Source of the DNA: an uncultured Clostridia bacterium
GTDB taxonomy: Bacteria > Bacillota > Clostridia > Christensenellales > QALW01
Assembly (NCBI GenBank): GCA_900550765.1
Contig: URTC01000006.1
Span: 1-16,435, forward strand
Reading direction: 5' to 3'
Length of the DNA stretch: 16,435 bases
The notes under the pieces were generated by a model. That model did no database searches, was not told the origin of the DNA, and worked only from the letters and a program-made list of their open reading frames with translations. The translations under genes were made by a program, and so were the position numbers. Positions 7,912-15,448 of the stretch are shown in pieces. The stretch's first letter is position 1. The number at the start of each line of letters is the position of its first letter.

Positions 7912-9213
7912 ATGGAACCTATTATACTTTTATTGATCCTCATTTTCGGAATTGCCGTTATTGTATTACAGATAGCGGCAATCCGTCGTCTTTCAGCCCA
8001 GAATGCAAAAAATGAAGAATTAACGCGAATGCTGCAGCAAGAAAATGACAAGCTGAAAAATTTTCTTCTGCAGCAAAACAGTGATCTGCGCCGGGAACTG
8101 AATACCTCCCTTGCCAATTATAGCAATACCGTGAATACCGGAACGGCACAGCTGACCACAGTACTGCAAAACCAAATGGAGGGCTTTTCCCAAACCCTTC
8201 GAGATATGACCGAGCAAAATCGCCGTCAATTAAATGAGATGCGCCAAACCATCGAAAATAATCTGCATGCCCTGCAATCCGATAACGCTGAAAAGCTGGA
8301 AAAAATGCGGCAGACTGTGGATGAAAAGCTCAGTTCCACCTTGGAAAAACGCCTGAGCGAAAGCTTTTCTTCCGTAAGCAAGCAGCTGGAAAACGTGTAC
8401 AAGGGACTCGGCGAAATGCAGACGCTGGCCTCCAGCGTAGGCGATTTAAAAAGCGCCCTGACCAACGTAAAAGTGCGCGGAACCTGGGGCGAAGTATCTC
8501 TGGAGAATCTTTTAAGTCAGCTTTTGACTCCGGAACAATATAAAAAAAATGTAAAACCGATACCACGCTCTAACAATATCGTAGAATTCTGCATCTGTCT
8601 GCCCAATAACGAAAACAACGATATCGTCTATCTTCCCATTGACTGCAAATTTCCCATTGAGCAATATATCCGTCTGTGTGACGCTTCCGAAGCCGGCGAT
8701 GCCGCAGCAGCAGAGGAAGCCTCCAAGCAGCTGGAAGCTTCCATAAAGCTCAGTGCGCGCACGATTCGCGATAAATATATCGCCCCGCCCTATACCACGG
8801 ATTTTGCCATTATGTATCTGCCTATTGAGGGCCTGTATGCCGAAGTTGCCCGAAAAAGTGGCCTGTGTGAACAACTGCAGCGGGAATACCGCGTTACCGT
8901 AGCCGGTCCCACTACGTTGGGCGCCTTTTTAAACAGTCTTCAACTGGGTTTCAAAACACTCGCCATTCAAAAACGCACCAGTGAAATTACACAGCTGCTT
9001 ACTAAAATCAAAGGTAATTTCAATAAATTTGCGGATCTGCTGGAAAAAACTAAACGCCGGCTGGATGATGCCAGCGCTAATATTGAAGATGCCACCAAAC
9101 GGTATTATAAAATCGACACGCTCTTAGGCAAAGCTGATATGTTTTCCTTGGAAAATGCAGCTGAAGCTGCCGAGAAAGACTCCGGTGAGGACCATACGGA
9201 ACATGGTGCTTAA
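7912..9213 (+). CDS. rmuC: DNA recombination protein RmuC
   Basis: RmuC-family protein of 433 residues. RmuC limits certain DNA rearrangements, and its core is considered a predicted nuclease-like fold; biochemical knowledge is thin. Seen here: an N-terminal membrane helix (about 4-24, ILLLILIFGIAVIVL), a long coiled-coil region rich in Gln, Glu and Asn (about 28-180), then the conserved core with RGTWGEVSLENLL and PIDCKFPIEQY (Asp244 and Lys246, the likely active-site-type residues). Length is near the family norm, with a shorter tail. It starts 19 nt after the exporter gene, with an AGAAGGGA site, so it is likely cotranscribed with the exporter. I see no functional link to it. Confidence 0.92.
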   Translation: MEPIILLLILIFGIAVIVLQIAAIRRLSAQNAKNEELTRMLQQENDKLKNFLLQQNSDLRRELNTSLANYSNTVNTGTAQLTTVLQNQMEGFSQTLRDMTEQNRRQLNEMRQTIENNLHALQSDNAEKLEKMRQTVDEKLSSTLEKRLSESFSSVSKQLENVYKGLGEMQTLASSVGDLKSALTNVKVRGTWGEVSLENLLSQLLTPEQYKKNVKPIPRSNNIVEFCICLPNNENNDIVYLPIDCKFPIEQYIRLCDASEAGDAAAAEEASKQLEASIKLSARTIRDKYIAPPYTTDFAIMYLPIEGLYAEVARKSGLCEQLQREYRVTVAGPTTLGAFLNSLQLGFKTLAIQKRTSEITQLLTKIKGNFNKFADLLEKTKRRLDDASANIEDATKRYYKIDTLLGKADMFSLENAAEAAEKDSGEDHTEHGA

Positions 9214-9221
9214 AATTTTTC

Positions 9222-9250
9222 TATACATCAAAACGATAATATAGTATAAT
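9222..9250 (+). promoter_or_regulatory. Promoter before the membrane-anchored binding-like pair
   Basis: -35 TATACA (9222-9227), 17 bp, and a perfect -10 TATAAT (9245-9250). The -35 matches four of six consensus bases. It lies between the rmuC stop and the ATG at 9299. Confidence 0.65.
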
Positions 9251-9254
9251 ACTA

Positions 9255-9274
9255 TTCAGTACTGCGGTACTGAA
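9255..9274 (+). terminator. Hairpin at the start point: rmuC terminator or operator
   Basis: TTCAGTAC (9255-9262), loop TGCG and GTACTGAA (9267-9274) form a perfect 8-bp stem, followed by TCTTTATTTTT. It could end transcripts coming from rmuC. Because it also sits right after the -10 box of a promoter, it could equally be an operator or 5' RNA stabiliser. The stem is not GC-rich, so terminator strength is uncertain. Confidence 0.5.
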
Positions 9275-9298
9275 TCTTTATTTTTGGGAAAGGGTACT

Positions 9299-9871
9299 AT
9301 GAAATATCCGCTTACAAAAAAGCTTTCTGTTTTGATTCTTGCGATCCTACTGATCGCCGTGCTGACCTTTGTGATCTTCAATATGCGCGAAAATTATTTA
9401 AAAACCAACCGCGACCGTATTATTCTTTTAGCGTATCAAACAAATATTACCGGTTCCAGCGGAGAAATGTGGGCAAAAAATCTGCAAACGCTGTTTCCCG
9501 AAATGCCGGGCTTTGAAGTTTCTGTTTATCTTACGCATGAAGCAGGAAATGAGAGTATTACTGTAACTACCGAAAATGGCTGGCAGCAGATCATTACCCG
9601 TTTGGGCAGCAAGCAGGGAGATATTTTGCTTTTAAATAACAAAGCTTTTTACGAGACGATGCTGGCCAATGATTTTCTTCTGCCCCTGGAGCCCTGCGGC
9701 TATGGCGACCGCGCTGTCCGCGGAGATAATGGAAAAATTTACGGCATTGATGTAACAGGCCTTACCGCTGAGGGACTCTATAGCCTGGATACCTCCGCTC
9801 TGGTGGGCCAAGGTCAGCCCCTGCCCTTAGCTTCCACAGATGCTTCTGATTTCGAAACAAATTCCGAGTAG
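9299..9871 (+). CDS. Membrane-anchored solute-binding-like protein, cut by an in-frame amber codon
   Basis: 190 residues as written: a short cytoplasmic start, one membrane helix (about 8-29, LSVLILAILLIAVLTFVIF) and an extracytoplasmic domain with solute-binding-protein texture (EMWAKNLQTLFPE, SKQGDILLLNN, NDFLLPLEP, GKIYGIDVTGL). The TAG at 9869-9871 is followed in the same frame by FPPLVIAVLYKGT...EQLWGGCGQ, ending in TGA at 9968-9970. That tail matches the C-terminus of the next gene in pattern, and the TGA overlaps the next ATG by 4 bp, as in an intact operon. The ancestral gene was therefore probably 9299-9970 (223 codons before the TGA). The ATG start has GGGAAAGGG nearby; a TTG at 9284 is less likely. 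The ligand and role are unknown, and no named family is recognised with certainty. Confidence 0.75.
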   Translation: MKYPLTKKLSVLILAILLIAVLTFVIFNMRENYLKTNRDRIILLAYQTNITGSSGEMWAKNLQTLFPEMPGFEVSVYLTHEAGNESITVTTENGWQQIITRLGSKQGDILLLNNKAFYETMLANDFLLPLEPCGYGDRAVRGDNGKIYGIDVTGLTAEGLYSLDTSALVGQGQPLPLASTDASDFETNSE

Positions 9872-9966
9872 TTTCCCCCACTAGTGATCGCAGTACTATA
9901 TAAAGGTACCGCACACGAAGCGTATGCACGGCAGGTTTTAGAACAGCTTTGGGGAGGCTGCGGCCA

Positions 9967-10554
9967 ATGAAGCATATAAAATACGCACTCTCACATTGCA
10001 TCAATATCCTGCTGATACTCTGCATCGTCATTTGTCTGATAACAACGGGTTTATCAGAGGTCATTTCCCAACTGCAATCCGCTAAAAAAGGAGTGGAAGT
10101 AATCCTTGTAGATACCACACTTTCTGTAGGTAGCGACGATCAGTTTCGCAAAAATATTCAAGCATTCACGCAGATAAAATACGTAGGAATCTCCACGGTG
10201 GACTCCTCCTCAGCGGAGGAATACATCCATACTATCGAAAATTACTCGATGACGGAATATTTAAAATACCTTACTCTGAGCCGAAATGCTGAAATCTTGA
10301 TTGTTCCGCAAACAATGCTTGAAACAGTTTACCAAATGGATACGATCACCCCTCTTTTATTGGACGTTCCCGAACAATACCGGGAAATCTGCAGCCATGA
10401 TGATACTGTTTATGCCTTTCCTTTCCGGGATTTGACCGTTACCGACTACGGAGCCACCCTTCTTTCCGCGCAAAGTGAAGTTTTCGGCATCCTCCTCGCC
10501 GGCGCGGACCACACCGAAGCAATCCGCCAATATTTAGCGTCGCTGGCAGCTTAA
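9967..10554 (+). CDS. Membrane-anchored solute-binding-like protein, paralogue of the upstream gene
   Basis: 195 residues with one N-terminal membrane helix (about 10-32, CINILLILCIVICLITTGL) and an extracytoplasmic domain. Pattern match to the upstream protein is visible in order: SRNAEILIVPQTMLETVYQMDTI against the QGDILLLNNKAFYETMLANDFL stretch, DTVYAFPF against GKIYGIDV, and VFGILLAGADHTEAIRQYL against VIAVLYKGTAHEAYARQVL. Identity is low, so this is an old duplication. The ATG overlaps the TGA of the read-through upstream frame (ATGA), with GGGGAGG about 10 nt before. It is too short for a two-lobed transport receptor of the usual size. A partner or sensor role with the upstream protein is inference. 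Confidence 0.75.
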   Translation: MKHIKYALSHCINILLILCIVICLITTGLSEVISQLQSAKKGVEVILVDTTLSVGSDDQFRKNIQAFTQIKYVGISTVDSSSAEEYIHTIENYSMTEYLKYLTLSRNAEILIVPQTMLETVYQMDTITPLLLDVPEQYREICSHDDTVYAFPFRDLTVTDYGATLLSAQSEVFGILLAGADHTEAIRQYLASLAA

Positions 10555-10602
10555 AAGCTTTATTTCACCACAAGCAAAACTCTTTCCTATGGAGGGATCG
10601 TT

Positions 10603-12432
10603 ATGTACCAACAAAAATGCGAGCCTAAAAAACATTCTCCTGTCAAAACCTTTCTGTTAACGCTTGCAGGGCTCCTGATTTTTTTGATGCTCTGTTTTCT
10701 TCTGGCCTATATCGACCGTTTTTTAGGTACTTCCGGCGCGTCTTTTGCTGCGCTTTTCCTCTTTTTGCTGCTGGGCTATTTTCTGTTGAAGCCCGGTCAA
10801 GCCTCTTACCTTTACACCTTAAAAGGCAATTGCTTTACCATTGAACAAATCTTAAACAAAAAAACGGTAAAAACCGTAAAAATTGATACGCGTACAATAA
10901 CCTCTGTCGTTCCCGGGCGCGGCGGACGCCGCCTGCTGCCCCACGGATACGTGCCCTATACAGTCTGCTGCAATGATAAACAATATTGTCTTGCTTTAGA
11001 CGATACGATGCGTGCAGGGTTAGCGGAAAAAAATGCTACCGACGCATTCCTTATGCAAAGCCGCGAAAAAATACTGCATACACTAAAAGAATTGATCGCT
11101 ATTCCTTCTGTAAAAAACGCTCCTGAAGAAGGCATGCCTTTTGGATCTGCCTGCGCTCAGGTGCTGAAAAAGACATTAGAGATATGCGAAAGCTTAGGGA
11201 TGAGAACAAAAAACTTAGAGAATTACTGCGGCTGGGCAGAAATCGGCAGCGGAAAAAAAATGATTGGCGTTCTCTGTCATTTAGATGTAGTCCCCGCCGG
11301 GGATGGCTGGGCAACCGATCCGTTCGAAGCAGTACTTTCAGAAGGCTGCATCATTGGCCGCGGTGCCGTTGACGATAAGGGACCCGCAGCAGCAGCTATT
11401 TATGCCGTTGCCGCCGTACAGGAAAGTTTGGATTCCCTGCCCTGCCGTATAAGGCTGATTTTTGGCTGTGATGAAGAAAGCGGCTGGGGTTGTATGGAAC
11501 ATTATGCCCATACAGAAGAGCTTCCCGATATGGCGTTTACTCCCGATGCGGAATATCCGGTTATTATTACCGAAAAAGGAATCGCACAGTTTACGCTTAC
11601 AACCAGTCTTGAAGAGGGAAATTACCAGCTGTATATCAACGGCGGTCTGCGTCCTAATATGGTGCCGGATCGGGCCTCTGCTACAGTGATCGGTAATATT
11701 GACCGACTCTATCCTATTTTAACCGAATACGATGTTCACAAAAACGGCCTCAGTTTTTCTGCAACGGGGAATGTACTCACCATAGAAGCCACGGGAATCA
11801 GTGCCCATGGCTCTACACCAGAAAAAGGGAAAAACGCACTCTTTGCACTGTTCCATTTTTTAAGTGCGCTGCACTTAGGCGGAAGTCAGGGAAATTTTGT
11901 CGAAGACATGCTTACGCTTTTTGTGGATAAAAGTGACGGCAGCGGAGCCTCTCTTCAGCTGAGTGACAAAGTCTCCGGACCCTTGACGCTTAACCTCGGC
12001 ATGTGTTATATCGGAAAAAATGAACTTTTCAGCGACATGCACGATGATTCCTGCAGAATCGTATTAGATATCCGCTATCCTGTTTCCTATCAGCTGGAGG
12101 AAATTTCTGCAAAACTGCAGCGAGCGATTCCCTCTGCATGGGACTGCGAAATTGAACACGCACAGCCGCCGCATCATATAGAGGAAGACACACCGCTCGT
12201 ACAGACGTTAATGAAAGTATACAAGCAATATACGCAAAGAACTGACAGCCCCCTTGCCATCGGCGGCGGCACTTATGCACGTGCATTACCGGGAAGAGCC
12301 GTTGCTTTCGGCGTTCAGTTTCCGCAAAAACCGGATCAAGCGCATCAGGCAAATGAAAGAATTGAAACAGAGGATCTTCTTTTAAGTGCCAAAATGTTTG
12401 CCTGCGCCCTTACAGAACTTGTTCAAATATAA
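10603..12432 (+). CDS. pepV: PepV-type M20 dipeptidase fused to a membrane anchor and PH-like segment
   Basis: 609 residues. The C-terminal ~460 residues (from about 150) form a complete PepV-like metallopeptidase that would cleave dipeptides or short peptides using two zinc ions. Visible residues: His226 and Asp228 (CHLDVVPAGDGW), Asp257 (GAVDDKGP), Glu291 and Glu292 (DEESGWG), Asp315 (TPDAEYP), a lid-domain His in GISAHGSTPEKG, the PepV hallmark GGGTYAR and His581 (AHQANERI). All expected catalytic and metal positions are present. Before it come two hydrophobic helices (about 15-36 and 44-62) and a beta-rich segment (about 65-140, YTLKGNCFTIEQIL) resembling small membrane PH-like proteins of clostridia. 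Ordinary PepV is a soluble enzyme of about 470 residues, so the front third is extra. The start has GGAGGGATCGTTATG. The helix order suggests the catalytic part lies in the cytoplasm against the membrane. Confidence 0.9.
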   Translation: MYQQKCEPKKHSPVKTFLLTLAGLLIFLMLCFLLAYIDRFLGTSGASFAALFLFLLLGYFLLKPGQASYLYTLKGNCFTIEQILNKKTVKTVKIDTRTITSVVPGRGGRRLLPHGYVPYTVCCNDKQYCLALDDTMRAGLAEKNATDAFLMQSREKILHTLKELIAIPSVKNAPEEGMPFGSACAQVLKKTLEICESLGMRTKNLENYCGWAEIGSGKKMIGVLCHLDVVPAGDGWATDPFEAVLSEGCIIGRGAVDDKGPAAAAIYAVAAVQESLDSLPCRIRLIFGCDEESGWGCMEHYAHTEELPDMAFTPDAEYPVIITEKGIAQFTLTTSLEEGNYQLYINGGLRPNMVPDRASATVIGNIDRLYPILTEYDVHKNGLSFSATGNVLTIEATGISAHGSTPEKGKNALFALFHFLSALHLGGSQGNFVEDMLTLFVDKSDGSGASLQLSDKVSGPLTLNLGMCYIGKNELFSDMHDDSCRIVLDIRYPVSYQLEEISAKLQRAIPSAWDCEIEHAQPPHHIEEDTPLVQTLMKVYKQYTQRTDSPLAIGGGTYARALPGRAVAFGVQFPQKPDQAHQANERIETEDLLLSAKMFACALTELVQI

Positions 12433-12439
12433 TTTTTAT

Positions 12440-12468
12440 TTGAAAAAATGCTGTTTTTTTGTTATAAT
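12440..12468 (+). promoter_or_regulatory. Promoter of the DUF951-lepB-dusB operon
   Basis: -35 TTGAAA (12440-12445), 17-bp spacer, perfect -10 TATAAT (12463-12468). The spacer holds an A6 run and a T7 run, likely curved DNA. The predicted leader is about 25 nt, ending at the ATG at 12499. Confidence 0.8.
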
Positions 12469-12498
12469 ATAATTTGAATAGATAAAAACGGTGATCAT

Positions 12499-12699
12499 AT
12501 GTTTCAGATTCAAATCGGGGATACGGTAATCACCCGAAAAAAGCATCCCTGCGGCGGCAACAGCTGGCAATGCGTCCGCACAGGTGCAGATATCAAATTA
12601 AAATGCAATACCTGCGGCAGAATTATTATGCTGGACCGCGAGGAATGTAAAAAACGCACAAAAAATATTGTAAAAGCGGAAGGCAAAGAGAATGACTAA
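12499..12699 (+). CDS. DUF951 family small zinc-ribbon-like protein
   Basis: 66 residues, the usual size for DUF951 proteins, whose function is unknown. It shows the family pattern KKHPCGGNSWQCVRTGADIK, then KCNTCGR and a basic tail. Cys18, Cys36 and Cys39, with Cys25, could bind a metal ion, and the basic residues suggest nucleic-acid contact; both are inference. It is the first gene after the promoter and its stop overlaps the signal peptidase start by 8 bp, so the two are probably translated together. The ribosome site is weak (GGTGAT). Confidence 0.88.
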   Translation: MFQIQIGDTVITRKKHPCGGNSWQCVRTGADIKLKCNTCGRIIMLDREECKKRTKNIVKAEGKEND

Positions 12700-13840
12700 A
12701 CAAACCGATCCAAAGGATATAAATCCCTTTCCTGAAAAGGATGCATCTGTACAAACGCAAGAGGACCAACGGCAGAATGACGTAGCCGGTCAATTTTCTA
12801 TTTTCGATCAAGAAATTTCCGGTACTCTTTTTACACAAACTCCGCCGGAAGAACCGAATATCCCGGAAGAAACTACCGTGATCCCCCTCAAAGAAACTGC
12901 CGCGATCGACCAGCCACCCATCATAACGAAAACCGTTTTGCAGGAAAATCCAGATGATAAAATGCATGAAACTCTACCAGATACCGACGCTTCGTCCGTA
13001 CAAGAAGATTCTTCTGACGAAACTTCTGCACCCATGCAAGACGAATACTATATTCCGCAGTTTGATATTCCTCCGGCAAAAAAAAAGAAACCTATAGAGG
13101 ATATTCCCCCCTCTTCGGTATCAACCGCAGATTTCACAGCGGATAATAAAACTGACGACAAAGCGGAAAATATTGCACACCGTTTGGTTGCCTACAGTGA
13201 AATCAAAAATAAAAGCGAACTACCGGAATTTGAAACCCCTTATCTTTACAAGGGAAAAAAAGGCGAACATATCCGTTACCGACTCTCCCTTCCCACCGAT
13301 AAAAATCCTAAAAAAGAAAGAATGAAGAGAAGTATCATCAGTTTAGGAATTACCGTAATCACGGCGCTCATATTAGCTTTTTTGCTCAGAAGCTTTGTCT
13401 TTGTTCTTGCTACAGTGGATGGTCCGAGCATGGAACCAACCCTGCAGAATAACGAAAAAATACTGGTTACACGCTATAGCTATTATTTCCACGAAATTGA
13501 GCGCGGTGACGTGATTGTATGCCGATTTGACAATGAAAATTATCCTGACTATTATGTAAAACGTGTGGTTGCCTTAGGCGGCGAAACTGTAAAAATAGAA
13601 AACGGTATTGTATACGTAAACGATGTGCCTTTAGAAGAAAACTATATAAAAGAGCCGCCGCGGAACGACATGGAAGAAGTTTTGGTTCCGGTTGGATATG
13701 TCTTTGTTATGGGAGATAACCGAAACAATTCCACTGACAGCCGAAAAAGCTACATTGGCCCCATTGCACAGGAACTTGTTGTAGGCAAGGCACGCTGTAT
13801 TCTGTTTCCGCTTTCCAACTTCGGCTCTATTGAGGAGTAG
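12692..13840 (+). CDS. lepB: Signal peptidase I with a long acidic N-terminal extension
   Basis: Membrane serine protease that removes signal peptides from exported proteins. The last ~170 residues are a typical Gram-positive Sip-type enzyme: membrane helix about 214-238, catalytic Ser246 in DGPSMEPT, catalytic Lys290 in YYVKRVVAL, and the conserved MGDNRNNSTDSR box. Such enzymes are usually 170-200 residues, whereas this one has 382. The extra ~205 residues are rich in Asp, Glu, Pro, Thr and Gln, look disordered, and end in a basic stretch (YKGKKGEHIRYRL, NPKKERMKR) just before the helix, so they should lie in the cytoplasm. The start ATG has GGAAGG 8 nt upstream, inside the DUF951 gene. The extension is in frame and free of stops, so it is most likely real. 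Confidence 0.92.
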   Translation: MTKQTDPKDINPFPEKDASVQTQEDQRQNDVAGQFSIFDQEISGTLFTQTPPEEPNIPEETTVIPLKETAAIDQPPIITKTVLQENPDDKMHETLPDTDASSVQEDSSDETSAPMQDEYYIPQFDIPPAKKKKPIEDIPPSSVSTADFTADNKTDDKAENIAHRLVAYSEIKNKSELPEFETPYLYKGKKGEHIRYRLSLPTDKNPKKERMKRSIISLGITVITALILAFLLRSFVFVLATVDGPSMEPTLQNNEKILVTRYSYYFHEIERGDVIVCRFDNENYPDYYVKRVVALGGETVKIENGIVYVNDVPLEENYIKEPPRNDMEEVLVPVGYVFVMGDNRNNSTDSRKSYIGPIAQELVVGKARCILFPLSNFGSIEE

Positions 13841-13844
13841 CTTT

Positions 13845-14690
13845 GTGAAATTTCTTGTACTTTCCGATATCCACGGCAACAACATTGCCTTACAGGCCGT
13901 GCTGGATAAAGTAAAAAATCAGCACTATGACAGAGTACTGGTACTTGGTGATAACATCGGTGACGGCCCCTGCCCCGATAAAGTACTGAATATTCTTTCC
14001 CAACTGCAGCCTGTGATGATTCAGGGAAACCGAGAAGAACTTGCCTGCCGTCATTTTGCCGGTTTTGCTGAAACCCAAAAGGCGCTGCAATGGCAATTTA
14101 TGCGGGAATCCCTGAGCTTTATGTCCCGGCAGCAAAAAGAATGGATTGCTTCCTTTCCGCAGCAGCAGACAATAACGGAAGAGGGTCTTTCGCTGAGAAT
14201 GGTGCATGGCTCCCCTTTTTCAATTCGAGAGCTGTTGTATTATAATAATCCGCAGCGTCTGCAGGAATGTCTGGCAGCTATTAAGGAGCCCATTCTCCTA
14301 TGCGGTCACAACCACTATCAATTTGCCTATTTAAACGGTGATACCTTAGTAATGAATCCCGGTTCTATCGGGTTAAGCCAAAAAAACGAAGCCTTTCGAG
14401 CGGATTACGCTCTACTGAATCTATCGGCCGGTCAATTTTCCTTTGAGCTGAACCACGTATATTATGACGGTGAAAAAATCAAGCAGGAATACATGGACCG
14501 AAATTTATGGGATACAAATATCTGGGGACAAATCGCTTACAAGGAAATGAGCGAGGGTAAAATGTATATCATTGCTTTTGCCCGTTTTGTCTTTAATTTG
14601 GCGAAGGCCAGAAATGCATCTTCCCACCCGCTGGATGATGCCATTTGGCAGGAGGCATGTGAAACATGGGATTGGACGCCCGCAAAATGA
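13845..14690 (+). CDS. YfcE/MJ0936-like metallophosphoesterase
   Basis: 281-residue calcineurin-like phosphoesterase with the expected two-metal motifs in order: SDIHGN (Asp8, His10), LGDNIGDGP (Asp36), GNRE (Asn62), VHGSP (His121) and GHNHYQF (His155, His157). It likely hydrolyses a phosphomono- or diester; the natural substrate is unknown. The position after Asn62 is Arg where many relatives have His or Cys, so activity may be tuned. The last ~70 residues, after the NPGSIG strand, form an additional helical tail. GTG at 13845 is preferred because GAGGAG lies 7 nt before it, at the very end of lepB; a TTG at 13830 is possible. It is 4 nt from the lepB stop and overlaps the next gene. Confidence 0.85.
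   Translation: MKFLVLSDIHGNNIALQAVLDKVKNQHYDRVLVLGDNIGDGPCPDKVLNILSQLQPVMIQGNREELACRHFAGFAETQKALQWQFMRESLSFMSRQQKEWIASFPQQQTITEEGLSLRMVHGSPFSIRELLYYNNPQRLQECLAAIKEPILLCGHNHYQFAYLNGDTLVMNPGSIGLSQKNEAFRADYALLNLSAGQFSFELNHVYYDGEKIKQEYMDRNLWDTNIWGQIAYKEMSEGKMYIIAFARFVFNLAKARNASSHPLDDAIWQEACETWDWTPAK
14650..14655 (+). promoter_or_regulatory. Ribosome binding site of the PHP gene
   Basis: AGGAGG, 10 nt before the ATG at 14666 and 31 nt before the alternative ATG at 14687. This spacing favours 14666, although 14687 would give a neat ATGA overlap with the upstream stop. Confidence 0.6.
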
Positions 14691-15448
14691 CGTTATTTGA
14701 CTGCCACGTAAATGCTGACAGCACACAACAGCAGAATATCAGAAAATACTGCGCTCAGGCAAGACAACAGGGCCTCGATGGGTTCTGCTTGACTGAGCCG
14801 GTTGTTTTTTCCAAATCCGAAAGTACAATAAAACTTCCCCAATTCCCCGCTAAAGAGCATAGCGATCTGGAAATTTTAACCGGATTAGAAATTGAATTTA
14901 CACCGGAAACACATACAAGCATGGCTCTGCGCACCGCGGGGCTTAATCCTGATTACATTATTAATGCCGTTCACAGCGCAGACGGACTGTCCCTACGGGA
15001 TATGGAATATTATACTTCGCAAAGCCGAACCGATGCTTACAGTAATTATCTTACCTGTGTGTTTGATTCCCTTGACGCGGCTTTTGAGTACTCCGTATTA
15101 GGCCATATCACCTATGTAAGCAAATATGCCTATTACCCTTCGCCGGCACTGGAATGGCGGGAATTTCCGGATATTTTGGACAATATTTTGATGCGAACCG
15201 TCTTTATGGGGAAAGGCCTGGAACTTAACGCTTCGGCGTATGCATCGGAAAAACTTCTAATGCCCTCACTTTCGGTTCTAAAGCGCTACCGAGAGCTCGG
15301 CGGGGAAATTCTTACATTTGGTTCGGGTGCACACTCTTATTTGCATGTAGGAGCACATATGCATGATATGTGCGAAGCTGCTATTAGCTGCGGGTTCAAA
15401 TACTACACGGTATTTAAAAAAATGCGTCCGCAAATGTATCCGTTATGA
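14666..15448 (+). CDS. PHP-domain protein with several metal ligands lost (pseudoenzyme candidate)
   Basis: 260 residues with the layout of HisJ-like PHP phosphatases. Kept: DCH (His14), GLEIEF (Glu75), NAVHSADG (His103), GHITYVSKYAYY (His147) and GSGAHS (His223). Changed against the family pattern: the second His of HxH is Asn16, the His of the TEH motif is Pro45, the Asp after GH is Thr149, and the Asp of SDAH is Gly221. With three classical metal ligands gone, normal phosphoesterase activity is doubtful, yet the frame is open and overlaps both neighbours (25 bp upstream, 4 bp downstream). A binding or regulatory role, altered metal use or early decay are all possible. An ATG at 14687 would shorten it by seven residues. 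Confidence 0.8.
   Translation: MGLDARKMTLFDCHVNADSTQQQNIRKYCAQARQQGLDGFCLTEPVVFSKSESTIKLPQFPAKEHSDLEILTGLEIEFTPETHTSMALRTAGLNPDYIINAVHSADGLSLRDMEYYTSQSRTDAYSNYLTCVFDSLDAAFEYSVLGHITYVSKYAYYPSPALEWREFPDILDNILMRTVFMGKGLELNASAYASEKLLMPSLSVLKRYRELGGEILTFGSGAHSYLHVGAHMHDMCEAAISCGFKYYTVFKKMRPQMYPL

Noticed and set aside
9860..9880. TAG read as an amino acid (altered genetic code)
   Set aside because: lepB ends cleanly in TAG at 13838-13840 with the next gene starting 4 nt later, and TAA and TGA end the other genes normally.
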